Origin: Cohnella thermotolerans DSM 17683
GTDB lineage: Bacteria > Bacillota > Bacilli > Paenibacillales > Paenibacillaceae
Assembly: GCF_000429825.1 (NCBI RefSeq)
Contig: NZ_AUCP01000023.1
Coordinates: forward strand, 1 to 64,000
Direction: 5' to 3'
DNA: 64,000 bases
Under the pieces are notes generated by a model. The model was not told the origin of the DNA, did not search any database, and saw only the letters and a list, made by a program, of their open reading frames with translations. Position 1 is the stretch's first letter; each line of letters starts with the position of its first letter. The position numbers were made by a program, and so were the translations under genes. Shown piece by piece: positions 23,900-33,697 of this stretch.

Positions 23900-25840
23900 T
23901 CAATCGATACGCTTGGCGGCGATCTCCTGCGTCACGCGGGCGATAAATTCGGCGACCGGCTGGACGCCGATGTCGCCTTCGCCGCGGCGGCGGACCGAGA
24001 CGGTGCCGCTCGCGGCTTCGTTCTCGCCGACGATCAGCATATACGGAATTTTCTCCAGCTGCGCTTCGCGGATTTTGTAGCCCATCTTCTCGTTGCGCAG
24101 ATCGTTCTCGACGCGAACCCCGGCTGCCTGCAGCTTCTCGGTCAGTTCGCGGGCATAGCTCTCGTAAGCGAGGCTGACCGGAATGACCTTCGCCTGAACC
24201 GGAGACAGCCACAGCGGCAACGCTCCCGCGAAGTTTTCAAGCAGGAAGGCGGTCATCCGCTCCATCGTGCTGATAATGCCGCGGTGAATGACGACCGGAC
24301 GATGCTTCTTGCCGTCGTCGCCGACGTATTCGAGCTCGAACCGCTCCGGCAGCAGGACGTCGATCTGCGCGGTGGACAGCGTCTCTTCCTTGCCGAGCGC
24401 GGTCTTCACCTGAACATCCAGCTTCGGACCGTAGAAGGCGGCTTCGCCTTCCGCCTCGAAGAACGGCAGGCCGAGTTCCTCGACCACTTCGCGAAGCATC
24501 CGCTGCGTCGTCTCCCACATTTCGTCGTCCGGCCAATATTTCTCTTTATCCTGCGGATCGCGGTAAGACAGGCGGAAGCGGTATTCCTTGATGCCGAAAT
24601 CCTCGTACACGCGCTGAATCAACTGAACGACGCGGGTAAACTCCTCTTTGATCTGATCCATCCGGCAGAAAATATGAGAGTCGTTCAGCGTCATGGCGCG
24701 GACGCGATGCAGGCCGGTAAGAGCCCCGGACATTTCGTACCGGTGCATCATGCCCAGCTCGGCGATGCGCATCGGCAAGTCCCGGTAGCTGCGCATTTCG
24801 CTCTTGTAAACCATCATATGATGCGGGCAGTTCATCGGGCGCAGCACGAGTTCTTCGTTGTCGAGCGCCATCGGCGGGAACATGTCGTCCTTGTAATGCT
24901 CCCAGTGGCCGGAAATTTTGTAGAGCTCCACGTTGGCCAAAACGGGCGTATAGACATGCAGATAGCCCAGCTTCTCTTCCAGATCGACGATATAGCGCTC
25001 CAGCGTCCGGCGCAGCTTGGCCCCGTTCGGAAGCCAGAGGGGCAGCCCTTGACCGACCTCGCGGGAGAACGTAAACATGCCGAGCTCCTTGCCCAGCTTA
25101 CGGTGGTCGCGCTTCTTCGCTTCTTCCAGGAAATGAAGGTGTTCGTCAAGCTGCGACTTCTTGGCGAACGCGGTGCCGTAGATGCGCTGGAGCATTTTGT
25201 TTTTGCTGTCGCCGCGCCAGTAGGCGCCCGCCACGCTCAGCAGCTTGAACGCCTTGATCCGCCCGGTCGAAGGAAGATGCGGCCCGCGGCACAAATCGAA
25301 AAATTCGCCCTGGTCGTAAATCGTAATGACGGCGTCTTCCGGCAAGCCTTCGATCAATTCGATCTTCAGCGGATCTTCCAGCTCGCGGTAAATGCGAAGC
25401 GCCTCCTCCCGCGAGACGACGCGGCGGACGATCGGAAGATCTTCCTTGACGATCTTCTCCATCTCCTTCTCGATGTCCGCGAGATCTTCCGGCGTAATCG
25501 AACGCTCCATATCGATGTCGTAGTAGAAGCCGTCCTCGATGACCGGCCCGATGCCGAGCTTGACGCTCTTGTTGCCGTACAGGCGCTTGATCGCCTGCGC
25601 CATCAAGTGCGCCGTGCTGTGCCGCATCACTTCCAGGCCTTCCGGAGAATCGAGCGTCAAAATTTCAAGCGAAGCGTCTTCCGTAAGCTCCGTATTCAAA
25701 TCGACGACCTTGCCGTTCACTTTGCCGGCGACGGCGTTTTTTTTCAGTCCCTGGCTGATCGAGCCGGCCACGTCCGCAACGGTGGTTCCAGCGGCATATT
25801 CCCGGACGGAGCCGTCCGGAAGCTTGATTTGCAGTGCCAT
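23900..25840 (-). CDS. thrS: Threonyl-tRNA synthetase
   Basis: This class II synthetase has 646 aa and full length: TGS domain (1-62), editing domain (about 63-240), catalytic core with zinc-site MNCPHHM (about 335) and ALTGLHRVR (motif 2 region, about 377), and C-terminal anticodon-binding domain (from about 535). It charges tRNA-Thr. The ATG at 25840 ([10 protein letters not shown]) has GGGAGG 11 bases upstream, and the frame extends into the leader without a site. Control is by a T-box riboswitch (25890-26241) and a near-consensus promoter, so expression should rise when tRNA-Thr is uncharged. Confidence 0.97.
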   Translation of the reverse strand: MALQIKLPDGSVREYAAGTTVADVAGSISQGLKKNAVAGKVNGKVVDLNTELTEDASLEILTLDSPEGLEVMRHSTAHLMAQAIKRLYGNKSVKLGIGPVIEDGFYYDIDMERSITPEDLADIEKEMEKIVKEDLPIVRRVVSREEALRIYRELEDPLKIELIEGLPEDAVITIYDQGEFFDLCRGPHLPSTGRIKAFKLLSVAGAYWRGDSKNKMLQRIYGTAFAKKSQLDEHLHFLEEAKKRDHRKLGKELGMFTFSREVGQGLPLWLPNGAKLRRTLERYIVDLEEKLGYLHVYTPVLANVELYKISGHWEHYKDDMFPPMALDNEELVLRPMNCPHHMMVYKSEMRSYRDLPMRIAELGMMHRYEMSGALTGLHRVRAMTLNDSHIFCRMDQIKEEFTRVVQLIQRVYEDFGIKEYRFRLSYRDPQDKEKYWPDDEMWETTQRMLREVVEELGLPFFEAEGEAAFYGPKLDVQVKTALGKEETLSTAQIDVLLPERFELEYVGDDGKKHRPVVIHRGIISTMERMTAFLLENFAGALPLWLSPVQAKVIPVSLAYESYARELTEKLQAAGVRVENDLRNEKMGYKIREAQLEKIPYMLIVGENEAASGTVSVRRRGEGDIGVQPVAEFIARVTQEIAAKRID

Positions 25841-25889
25841 TGTGCGCAATGCCTCCCTGTGATAAGTCGCCTTCTCCCGAGTAATCCCC

Positions 25890-26241
25890 GACAAACAAAA
25901 AAAGCACCGTCCCCGCAGGGACGAGTGCTCGTACGTTCGCTTCTCGTGGTTCCACCCTTCTTCAACCGGCTTGAAGCCAATTCAAGCCGATTCTCAGGCA
26001 TGAGTAACGGTCATGATCCGGCAGCGCCTAATGACGTCTCAGCCGCTCTTGGAGAGGAGAGAACGGGTTCTGCGCTGCAGCTCGAAAGGGGTCAATGCCT
26101 GTCGGTACCGGAAGGAACTTTCAGCCGGGGTTCCTCTCTCTGGGCCGTCCATAACGGGCATCGGTGGCTTTCTCATCGCTGTTACTTTATGGGGGAGCCG
26201 ACGCCAAGCCTGTCGAACTCCGGGATTACTCAAGGCTAATT
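25890..26241 (-). promoter_or_regulatory. T-box riboswitch (tRNA-Thr) upstream of thrS
   Basis: The conserved T-box element AAGAAGGGTGGAACCACG lies at 25945-25962 (minus strand). It is followed by the terminator stem AGCAC(C)GTCCC / GGGACG(A)GTGCT and a T-run (25897-25929). A candidate specifier codon ACC (Thr) sits at 26104-26106 in GGTACCGACAGG on the 3' side of stem I. Uncharged tRNA-Thr should pair with the specifier and the T-box bulge and prevent termination. The leader is about 400 nt from its promoter to the start codon. Confidence 0.93.
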
Positions 26242-26247
26242 AACGAA

Positions 26248-26277
26248 ATTATAACGTTTGACGCTTCGTTCCGTCAA
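26248..26277 (-). promoter_or_regulatory. SigA-type promoter of the thrS leader
   Basis: On the minus strand: TTGACG, 18 bases, TATAAT. It ends about 7 bases before the start of the T-box leader. Confidence 0.8.
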
Positions 26278-26294
26278 GCCGCGGGCGCTCCGTC

Positions 26295-27173
26295 TCACGT
26301 CGGCATGTCCGGGCATAAGGCGGCCCGGTCTCCGAAGATGCCGAGCAGCGTGCGAATCACTTGGGCTTCGGGCTCCCGCGTATGAATGTACAGGTGCCGA
26401 GGCGAGGCCGCCAGCAGCTTGCTGACGAGCAAGCTCTCCTCCTCCTGCTCGTCCACGCTCCCCCCGGGCGTTGCGGGCAAAACCGCAAACGTCTCCGCTT
26501 CCCTGTCGAGCGGGCGCATCTTGTCGTCGAGGAGCCGGAAGGCATGTCCCCCGGAATGAAGCAAATGAACGGCCGGCACGCGAACCTCCTGCCATTCGAC
26601 CATGGCTTGAAGCAGCGTGACGAATTCCTGATACTGCCGTTCCATCAGCCTTTCCTCGACGGCCGTCTCCGCCGCTTCCCGAACTTCGGCCTCGTAATCC
26701 TTTAACCTGAACCGGATGAAGCCTTCCAAATGCAAAACGGCCTTGTCCTTCAAATACGCGGCGAACGACTGTCCCCATTTGCGGATTCGCCTGCTTCGGC
26801 CCCGGCCGACCGTCTGCCCTTCGGATTCGGGCTCGCCGTCCAGCAACCCGATGGCTTCCGAGATCATCACGTCGGCTTCCACGCTGTCCGGCTTAATGCC
26901 GAGCTTCTTGTGGATGATGGCGCGAAGCAGCGCCGGCTCCCTCTCCGTCACCATGTATTCGGACAAGGCCGCGCCCGTCTTGGCGCAAAATTGCTCCCGC
27001 CCCTTCTCGATCGTAAGACAGCAGCGGATTGCGCCGTCTTCCGCCGAGAGCGCCCACGGACCTTCCCCGCCGCTTCCCTTCAATCCGGCGAACGGTTGAT
27101 TCAGCATCGCCGCCAGCCGCTGCGCGGAAGCGAGATCCGTGCCCGGCATGATCGTCCATTCGTCCATCTTCAC
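26295..27173 (-). CDS. ytxC: YtxC-like sporulation protein
   Basis: The protein has 292 aa and belongs to the YtxC family, found in endospore formers next to thrS (same order as in Bacillus subtilis). Its signature is HLEGFIRFRLKDYEAEVREA near residue 148. The N-terminal half is variable, and an acidic stretch (DEQEEESLLVSKLLAA) lies near residue 250. The biochemical function is unknown. The start is a GTG at 27173 with GGAGG 7 bases upstream; an ATG two codons later is nearly as good. Confidence 0.83.
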   Translation of the reverse strand: MKMDEWTIMPGTDLASAQRLAAMLNQPFAGLKGSGGEGPWALSAEDGAIRCCLTIEKGREQFCAKTGAALSEYMVTEREPALLRAIIHKKLGIKPDSVEADVMISEAIGLLDGEPESEGQTVGRGRSRRIRKWGQSFAAYLKDKAVLHLEGFIRFRLKDYEAEVREAAETAVEERLMERQYQEFVTLLQAMVEWQEVRVPAVHLLHSGGHAFRLLDDKMRPLDREAETFAVLPATPGGSVDEQEEESLLVSKLLAASPRHLYIHTREPEAQVIRTLLGIFGDRAALCPDMPT

Positions 27174-27313
27174 CTGATCACCTCCGGCTTCCCCTGTTCT
27201 TACTATATGGTGGCCGAAAAGGGGATATACGATCGGCGATTCGTTATGGTATATTTTATGAATGGCACGATGGAAAATTGAGGATAAGCTTCCGGAAAGG
27301 CGAGGCGTTTGCG

Positions 27314-28429
27314 ATGAACGACAACCTCCCGACCGATTACAACCAGATCAGATGGAACCGTCTGCTCCTGTTCGCCTATTGGTTCGTGCTGCTGCTCTCC
27401 ATTGCGGTGGAATTCGTCTATTTGAAAATGGAGCAGCAGGACGCCGGCCGGTTTATCGGGCTCTTTATGGTTCGTCCTTCCCTTCTGCTCGCGGCTGTCA
27501 TCCTGCTGGCCGAAGCCGGCGTTCGCTTTCTCCCCAGACATCACGACTACATTCTCATTTCGGCCTCAACACTTATAGCCGTGGTGCTCATTGTTTTCAA
27601 TCCGGATGAAACGTACCTCCTGTTTGCGTTTTTTTTCCCCATCATGGTGAGCACCTTTTACTTCCAGCTTCAGAAGCTGTTTTACGCTTTCGCGAACAGC
27701 TCCATTTCGTTTACGGCCCTCTGCCTGTTCGACCAAGATCTGCTGCATGCCGTCACGCCCGGGTCGATCGCGGGCTTCGTCAGCATGTTCGTTCTCTTCA
27801 GCGCCGTAGCGGCGGGGGTGTTGCTGCGCGGGCGGGAGTTGACGGCGCATCTCAGCGCCTCCTTCGAAGCGAACCGGGAGCTGCTCGTCCGAACGATTCG
27901 GATGGACAGGCTCTCCAAAACCGACGCGCTTACGGATACATACAACCATATGGCCTTTCACGAATTTCTCGACCGGCTCGTCGAGCAAGGCAATTTGAAC
28001 GGAACCGGCCTGCATCTGGCTCTTCTGGACATCGATCGGTTCAAATCGGTGAACGACACTTACGGCCACCAGGCGGGCGACAACGTCATTCGCCGGATCG
28101 GCTCGATCGTCCGTTCGAAAATCGGCGCCCACGATGTCGCCGCCCGCTACGGCGGCGAAGAATTCGCGCTGCTGTTCATCGATCAGACGTTCCAGGAAGC
28201 TTACGATCGAATCGAGGAGATCCGCCAATCGGTCGAAGGCTTGCCCCATGAAGCGTTGCTCATGCAAAGCGTCACCGTTAGCGCCGGCTTGGCGACTTAT
28301 ACAAGCGGACAGGGGAAGGAGGCGTTTTTCCGCCAGGCCGAATGGGCGCTCGGCGAGGCCAAGCGGCAAGGCCGCAACCGGACGGTTTTCGCCTCCGCGG
28401 ATAAGCAGGAACGGAGCGGCTCCGCTTGA
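27314..28429 (+). CDS. Membrane diguanylate cyclase (GGDEF)
   Basis: The protein has 371 aa. Six or so membrane helices (about residues 12-180) form an unknown sensor module, followed by a GGDEF domain (about 200-365). The active site reads YGGEEF (about residue 280), a functional variant, and upstream LLDIDRFKSVNDTYGHQAGD supplies the metal and substrate loop. The RxxD inhibitory site is replaced by GAHD just before AARYGGEEF, so product inhibition should be weak. It makes cyclic di-GMP. An EAL-domain protein lies 1.2 kb away. I use the ATG at 27314 with GAGG 9 bases upstream. Confidence 0.92.
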   Translation: MNDNLPTDYNQIRWNRLLLFAYWFVLLLSIAVEFVYLKMEQQDAGRFIGLFMVRPSLLLAAVILLAEAGVRFLPRHHDYILISASTLIAVVLIVFNPDETYLLFAFFFPIMVSTFYFQLQKLFYAFANSSISFTALCLFDQDLLHAVTPGSIAGFVSMFVLFSAVAAGVLLRGRELTAHLSASFEANRELLVRTIRMDRLSKTDALTDTYNHMAFHEFLDRLVEQGNLNGTGLHLALLDIDRFKSVNDTYGHQAGDNVIRRIGSIVRSKIGAHDVAARYGGEEFALLFIDQTFQEAYDRIEEIRQSVEGLPHEALLMQSVTVSAGLATYTSGQGKEAFFRQAEWALGEAKRQGRNRTVFASADKQERSGSA

Positions 28430-28440
28430 GAGCCGCTCCG
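28412..28440. terminator. Terminator shared by the convergent cyclase and mqnC genes
   Basis: Perfect 10-bp stem CGGAGCGGCT / AGCCGCTCCG with a 9-base loop. The TGA stop of the cyclase (28427-28429) lies in the loop. T-tracts on both sides are weak. Confidence 0.6.
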
Positions 28441-28446
28441 TTCCAT

Positions 28447-29586
28447 TTAGTTCTGCATAATGAAGTCGCGCTCGACCTTCTCGTTTACATCGTCGAACAC
28501 TTTCAGAATCTCGTATTGCGTGTTCCGCTGGGCGGGAATTTTCCCGGCTTCGCGAATGATTCTCAGGCACGCCTCGATATTGACCTTATGCGTCGTGCCC
28601 GCCGCGGAGACGACGTTCTCCTCCATCATCGTGCTGCCGAAGTCGTTGGCGCCGTAGGATAGCGACAGCTTGCCGATCTCGGGTCCCATCGTGACCCACG
28701 AAGACTGGAAGTTGTCGATGTTGTCGAGCGCGATCCGGCTGATGGCCAGCGTCTTCAAATACTCCTCGGGCGAAGCCTTCTCCCGCTTCAGGTTCGTGTT
28801 GTCCGGCTGGAACGTCCACGGAATGAACGCGAGGAAGCCCCGGGACGGATAACCGTTGTTCAGACATTCGTCCTGCGCGTCGCGGATGCGGAGCAGATGC
28901 AGGGCGCGCTCCTCCATCGACTCCCCGAAACCGATGACCATCGTGCCGGTCGTCGTCATCCCGACCTTGTGGGCCGTCGTCATGACGTCCATCCAATCGC
29001 GCCAGCTGCCTTTGAGGCGGCTGATTTTTTTGCGGGTGCGATCGTCCAAAATTTCGGCCCCGCCGCCCGGCAGCGAATCGAGCCCGGCTTCGTGCAGCTG
29101 GCGCACGACCTCTTCCAGCGACAAGCCGCCCGACACTTCCTGCATTTTGCGAATTTCGGCCGGCGAGAACGAATGCATCGTAATGTTCGGGAATCTGGCC
29201 TTGATTTTGCGAAGCAGATTCAAATAATACGTAAACGGCAAGTCCGGGTTCGTCCCGCCCTGCATCAAAATCTCGGTGCCGCCTACGTCGGCCGTTTCCT
29301 GGATTTTCTGCAAAATGGTCTCGTCGGGGAGCACATAGCCCTCCTTCGAGCCGGGCGCCCGATAGAACGCGCAGAAGCGGCAATAGACGTCGCAAATGTT
29401 CGTATAGTTCACGTTCCGTCCGACGACGAACGTCGTGATCGGTTCCGGATGCCGCCGCAGCATGAGCTGATTGGCCGTATCCCCGATTTTTTCGATTTCA
29501 TCGCTTTCGAACAGCGCGACAATGTCCTCTTGCATCATCCGTTCGCCTTGGAGGGCTCGCTGCAAAATACGGTCCACGTTGCTCAA
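28447..29586 (-). CDS. mqnC: Cyclic dehypoxanthinyl futalosine synthase (radical SAM)
   Basis: The enzyme has 379 aa. The radical-SAM cluster motif ICDVYCRFCAFYR lies near residue 64 (CxxxCxxC). MqnC cyclises dehypoxanthine futalosine in the futalosine route to menaquinone. It matches MqnC rather than MqnE in NYTNICDVYCRFC and in its length. The start is TTG at 29586 with AGGAG about 9 bases upstream; no ATG serves better. No other mqn gene lies in the window, so the pathway genes are dispersed here. Confidence 0.9.
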   Translation of the reverse strand: MSNVDRILQRALQGERMMQEDIVALFESDEIEKIGDTANQLMLRRHPEPITTFVVGRNVNYTNICDVYCRFCAFYRAPGSKEGYVLPDETILQKIQETADVGGTEILMQGGTNPDLPFTYYLNLLRKIKARFPNITMHSFSPAEIRKMQEVSGGLSLEEVVRQLHEAGLDSLPGGGAEILDDRTRKKISRLKGSWRDWMDVMTTAHKVGMTTTGTMVIGFGESMEERALHLLRIRDAQDECLNNGYPSRGFLAFIPWTFQPDNTNLKREKASPEEYLKTLAISRIALDNIDNFQSSWVTMGPEIGKLSLSYGANDFGSTMMEENVVSAAGTTHKVNIEACLRIIREAGKIPAQRNTQYEILKVFDDVNEKVERDFIMQN

Positions 29587-29659
29587 CGCCGCACTCTCCT
29601 CTCCTTGAATCCGTGTCTTCTTGCGGCACGATCGTTTCTATCCCCTTTATCCTAGCACA

Positions 29660-29705
29660 AAAAGACCGCCGCAGTCACCTTAAGAGGCGACCTGATCGCG
29701 GCGGC
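29660..29705 (-). terminator. Terminator overlapping the end of the EAL gene
   Basis: GCCGCCGC (29698-29705, minus sense) pairs with GCGGCGGT and is followed by TTTTT (29660-29664). The stem takes in the last codons of the EAL gene, whose stop is at 29680. Confidence 0.65.
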
Positions 29706-31056
29706 ACTGAATCCGTTCCTTCGTCTCTTGGAAAGCTTCGCGTTCTTCTTCCCGAAGAAGCACGTTCGGCTTGGCAAAATAATAGCCTTGTCCCATTCCG
29801 ACGTTGAGCCGGAACAGCACGTCGGCTTCTTCCTCGCGTTCGACCCCTTCGGCGACGACCTCGCAGCTCATCTCGCGGGCCGCCGTCACGATGGCGCGGA
29901 GCAGGCTCTCCTTGACCGCGAACCGGTCGACGAACTGAATGACGGAGCGGTCGATCTTAATGAGCTCGGGAACGAGCTCGCCGATCCATTGCAGGCTGGA
30001 ATAACCCGCCCCCATGTCGTCGACGGCGAAGCGGAAGCCGAACTTGCGGAACCTTTCCAGCGTCTGGACCATCGCCCGGAAATCTTCCACCTCGTGCCGC
30101 TCCGTAATTTCGAACACGATCTGGGAAGGAAATAGCGCCGGATGCCTCTCCAAACATTGCAGCACATGGGACAGAAACATCGGATGACCGAGCGTTACGG
30201 CCGTTACGTTCAGGAACACCGGTTCCCGAATGCGGCGCGAAGCGACTTCGGCCAGCGCATGCTTGACGACGAGAAATTCCAGCTTGCTGAGCTGCTTGCT
30301 CTGGTTGGCGAAGCGGAACAGTTGATCGGGCAAATGAAAGACGCTCGCGGCAGGGCCTCGAGTCAGAATTTCCCAGCCGAATATATCCCCGTTGTTCAGA
30401 TTCATAATCGGCTGAGCGAGGACGGAGATGTCGCCCTTCTGCAAAATTTGGTCCAATTGGCGGCGCGCCGTAATGACTTGCGGCGTTACTTGGTTGGTCG
30501 CCAGCGCCAGGGCGAATTGATAGGCGTCCTTCAGCCGTTCCTCGGCGGTTGTTCCGCCTTCCTGATAGACGGACTTCAACGGAACGTAAGTTCCGGTAAG
30601 CTTCAGATGCAGCCAATGCTCGGGAAGAACGCCCGCCGCCCCAAGCTCGAGGGCATGACGGTAACGGTCGAGCTTCCGGTAAAGCGAAGCCGGGACGAAT
30701 TCGTCCTCGGCCGGACGATCCCCGCGGATCAGGACGACGAATTCCTGCGGACCGTACTGGTCCATGCCGATCAGATCCCGCTCGTCGCCCAACTGGGAGG
30801 GCAGCTTTCGCAGCTGCCGCCGCATCCACTCCTGCAGGACGGGCAGCAGATCGTTCCGCATATCCGCATATGCGGCCGGACATTCCCAGCGGAACAGGGC
30901 CAAGTAGCATTCGTCGCCCCGCTTCATATGCTTGTCCAGCAGAGACAGCAAGGGACGCCGAAACGTAAAGTCCGGAGGAAAATATTTGAGCGAGCGGTCG
31001 GTCAAGAACAGCTTGGCCCCCAGGGCTATGCGATCAAGCAACAGTCGGACGTTCAC
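29680..31056 (-). CDS. EAL-domain cyclic di-GMP phosphodiesterase
   Basis: The protein has 458 aa. The N-terminal 190 residues are a degenerate GGDEF-like or sensor region with no GGDEF motif. The EAL domain (about 205-440) keeps the catalytic set: GWEILTRGP (about 226), FLNVTA (about 270), FEITE (about 310), VDDMGAGYSS (about 345), KIDRS (about 367) and AEGVE (about 400). It should hydrolyse cyclic di-GMP. It has no signal peptide or membrane segment, so it is cytoplasmic. The start is GTG at 31056 with GGGTGG upstream. With the nearby cyclase it makes a local c-di-GMP pair, though on opposite strands. Confidence 0.9.
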   Translation of the reverse strand: MNVRLLLDRIALGAKLFLTDRSLKYFPPDFTFRRPLLSLLDKHMKRGDECYLALFRWECPAAYADMRNDLLPVLQEWMRRQLRKLPSQLGDERDLIGMDQYGPQEFVVLIRGDRPAEDEFVPASLYRKLDRYRHALELGAAGVLPEHWLHLKLTGTYVPLKSVYQEGGTTAEERLKDAYQFALALATNQVTPQVITARRQLDQILQKGDISVLAQPIMNLNNGDIFGWEILTRGPAASVFHLPDQLFRFANQSKQLSKLEFLVVKHALAEVASRRIREPVFLNVTAVTLGHPMFLSHVLQCLERHPALFPSQIVFEITERHEVEDFRAMVQTLERFRKFGFRFAVDDMGAGYSSLQWIGELVPELIKIDRSVIQFVDRFAVKESLLRAIVTAAREMSCEVVAEGVEREEEADVLFRLNVGMGQGYYFAKPNVLLREEEREAFQETKERIQCRRDQVAS

Positions 31057-31146
31057 AGTAAATCAGCCACCCTCGTCGTGGAACATTATGGATATTGTAT
31101 CATGAACGTCGACGTGCTGAATAGCAAATATTGTCGGTTCGTGCAG

Positions 31147-32313
31147 TTAATCGTCCAGCGCTTGCTCCAGATCGCGGATCAAATCGTCGATATCCTCGAG
31201 GCCGACCGAATAGCGGACCAGGCCGTCGGTTATGCCGCGCGCGAGCCGGACGTCGCGAGGCATCGCAGCATGGGACATCATGGCCGGATACGAGAGAATG
31301 CTCTCCACCGCGCCCAGACTGACGGCGACGAGCGGCAGCTTCACGCGGCCGAGCAGCTTGCGGGCGCGCTCTCCGCTGCCCACGTCGAACGAGACGACGG
31401 CGCCGTAACCTTTCGATTGCTTCTCATGAACCTCGCGGCGGGGATGGTCGGCAAGGCCCGGGTAATAGACTTTGACGACGCCCGGGTGGCCGCTCAGCCA
31501 TTCCGCCAGCTTGGCCGCGCTCCGCTCGCTTCCTTCCATGCGCACCTTGAGCGTTTTCATGCCTCTCATCAGCAGCCAGCTTTCCTGCGTGCCGAGCACC
31601 GCGCCCAGCCCGTTCTGAAGCTGCTTCACGCGGCGCCCGAGGGAATCGTCGGCCGTGACGACCAGACCCGCCAGCACGTCGCTGTGACCGCCGAGGAACT
31701 TGGTCGCGCTATGAATGACGATATCGATGCCGTGCTCGATCGGCCGCTGGTGATACGGCGTCATGAACGTATTGTCCAGCATCGTCAGCAAACCGCGCTC
31801 CTTCGCCCAGGCAGCGATCTCGGCGATGTCCGTAATTTTGAGCGTCGGATTGGAAGGCGTCTCCAGGAACACCGCTTTCGTGTTCGGCCGCAACGCGGCT
31901 TTGACCTGCTCGAAGTCGGTCATGTCCACGAACGTGGAATCGATGTTCAGCCGATTCAGCACGGTCGTCAGAAGGCGGTAAGTACCGCCATAGACGTCCT
32001 CCGTCACAATGACGTGATCGCCGGCCGACAGCAGCAGGAACGCGGTCGAGATGGCCGCCATGCCGGAAGCGAACGCGAAGCCGCGCGCGCCTCCTTCCAG
32101 CAAGGCGATGTACTGTTCGAGCGCTTCCCGCGTCGGGTTGCCGGAGCGGCTGTAATCGTGCTTCGGAGGCTGGTCCAGATCGAAATGATGGAACGTCGAA
32201 GCCTGATAAACCGGCACGCTGGAGGCGCCGGTCGCCTCGTCGATCTCCTGGCCGAAATGAATCAGCTTCGTCGCAAACTGCTTTTCCTCGTGATTCGGGT
32301 TCGTTTGGCTCAT
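31147..32313 (-). CDS. metC: Cystathionine beta-lyase, PLP-dependent
   Basis: The enzyme has 388 aa of the Cys/Met-metabolism PLP family. The PLP lysine lies in SATKFLGGHSDV (about residue 202), and the phosphate and Tyr motif DYSRSGNPTRE is near residue 56. It should split cystathionine to homocysteine. It is the last gene of metA-metI-metC, starting 5 bases after the metI stop, the same order as metI-metC in Bacillus. The beta-lyase and gamma-synthase paralogues cannot be separated with certainty by eye; order and homology with YjcJ/MetC favour this call. Confidence 0.87.
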   Translation of the reverse strand: MSQTNPNHEEKQFATKLIHFGQEIDEATGASSVPVYQASTFHHFDLDQPPKHDYSRSGNPTREALEQYIALLEGGARGFAFASGMAAISTAFLLLSAGDHVIVTEDVYGGTYRLLTTVLNRLNIDSTFVDMTDFEQVKAALRPNTKAVFLETPSNPTLKITDIAEIAAWAKERGLLTMLDNTFMTPYHQRPIEHGIDIVIHSATKFLGGHSDVLAGLVVTADDSLGRRVKQLQNGLGAVLGTQESWLLMRGMKTLKVRMEGSERSAAKLAEWLSGHPGVVKVYYPGLADHPRREVHEKQSKGYGAVVSFDVGSGERARKLLGRVKLPLVAVSLGAVESILSYPAMMSHAAMPRDVRLARGITDGLVRYSVGLEDIDDLIRDLEQALDD

Positions 32314-32318
32314 GTGAT

Positions 32319-33479
32319 TTACCTCTCTTCGATTTCCTTCAGCGCCGCGTCGATGGCCCCGCCCAAATCGGCGATCAGATCGTCGATATGCTCGATGCCG
32401 ACCGAGAAACGAAGCAGCTTGTCGTCCACGCCCACCTTGCGCCGGATCTCCTCCGGAATGTCGGCATGCGTCTGAACGGCCGGATACGTGAGCAGCGACT
32501 CGACGCCGCCGAGGCTTTCCGCGAAGGCGATCAGCTTCAGATGGCGCAGGATCGGCTCGACCGTCCGGGCGTCCTTCATTTTAAAAGAGAAAATGCCCGT
32601 GTTGCCGGAAGCTTGCTTCCGCTGAATGTCGTAACCGGGGTGATGCGGCAAGCCCGGATGGTACACCTCTTCGACGGCCGGATGGGCTTTGAGCCACTCG
32701 GCCATGCGGACGGAATTGAATTGATGCCGCTCCATGCGCAGCGCCAGCGTCTTGAGGCCCCGCATCAAAAGCCACGAATCCTGCGGCCCGAGCACCGCCC
32801 CCAGGGAATTGTGCAGGAACGCCATCTGCTCGGACAGCTCCTTGCCTTTCGTGACGATCAAGCCGGCCAGCACATCGTTATGGCCCGCCAAATATTTGGT
32901 CGCGCTGTGAATGACGATGTCGGCGCCTAATTCGAGCGGCCTCTGCAGGAACGGCGTCAGCAGCGTGTTGTCGACGATCGTCAGCAGCCCTTTGCGCTTC
33001 GCCCAGGAGGCCACCTTCTCCAGGTCGGTAATCATCATCAGCGGATTGGTCGGCGTCTCGATGAGCACCGCTTTCGTCTGGGCCGTACAGTGGGTTTCGA
33101 GCGCGTCGATATCGTTCGTGTCCACATAGGAGGCCGAGATGCCGTAGCGGGACAAAATTTTCTCCAGAAGCCGGTAGGTGCCGCCGTACAGGTCAATCGA
33201 GACGATAAGATGATCCCCTTGGCTAAACAAGGCAAAAATGGTCGTCAGCGCGGCCATTCCGGAGCTGCAGGCGAAGCCGGCGTCGCCGCTCTCCAAATCG
33301 GCCACGGCCGCTTCCAGCACCGACCGGGTCGGGCTCTTCGTTCGGGAGTAGTCGAAGCCCGTGCTCTGCCCGAGCCGGGGATGGCGGAACGCGGTGGCGT
33401 GATAGATCGGGTAGCTGACAGCTCCCGTTTGAGGATCGTTCTGGGATCCGATTTGGGCTAAACGGCTTTCAATGTTCAT
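32319..33479 (-). CDS. metI: Cystathionine gamma-synthase / O-acylhomoserine thiol-lyase
   Basis: The enzyme has 386 aa of the same PLP family as its neighbour metC. The PLP lysine is in SATKYLAGHNDV (about residue 194), and DYSRTKSPTRS lies near residue 44. It joins O-acylhomoserine with cysteine (or sulfide) in methionine synthesis. I chose the ATG at 33479 (MNIESRLAQIG), with AGGAGG 12 bases upstream, over a longer frame. It lies between metA (218-base gap) and metC (5-base gap). The gap before it shows hairpins but no second riboswitch. Confidence 0.88.
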   Translation of the reverse strand: MNIESRLAQIGSQNDPQTGAVSYPIYHATAFRHPRLGQSTGFDYSRTKSPTRSVLEAAVADLESGDAGFACSSGMAALTTIFALFSQGDHLIVSIDLYGGTYRLLEKILSRYGISASYVDTNDIDALETHCTAQTKAVLIETPTNPLMMITDLEKVASWAKRKGLLTIVDNTLLTPFLQRPLELGADIVIHSATKYLAGHNDVLAGLIVTKGKELSEQMAFLHNSLGAVLGPQDSWLLMRGLKTLALRMERHQFNSVRMAEWLKAHPAVEEVYHPGLPHHPGYDIQRKQASGNTGIFSFKMKDARTVEPILRHLKLIAFAESLGGVESLLTYPAVQTHADIPEEIRRKVGVDDKLLRFSVGIEHIDDLIADLGGAIDAALKEIEER

Positions 33480-33697
33480 CGGTTCGATGGGCCTCCTGCG
33501 ATCAGGTAGTGGATAACGATCGTCCGGCGATCGTTCGGTCAAGGAACAACTTGATTAGAGACTGCCATGGTCGGCTTGCAGCATGGTTAGCAGCGCTGTA
33601 ACCCGCTATCTGCGGCTTACAGCGGTTTCTCTTGCCGCTTCGCAGCCAAGCTTAGGCGCCTCCCGCCTTGCTCTCGCGCGAGCGGGCGCCTCGCCCG

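Noticed and set aside
33480-33697. Second SAM riboswitch before metI
   Set aside because: Hairpins are present but none of the S-box core motifs that are plain before metA.
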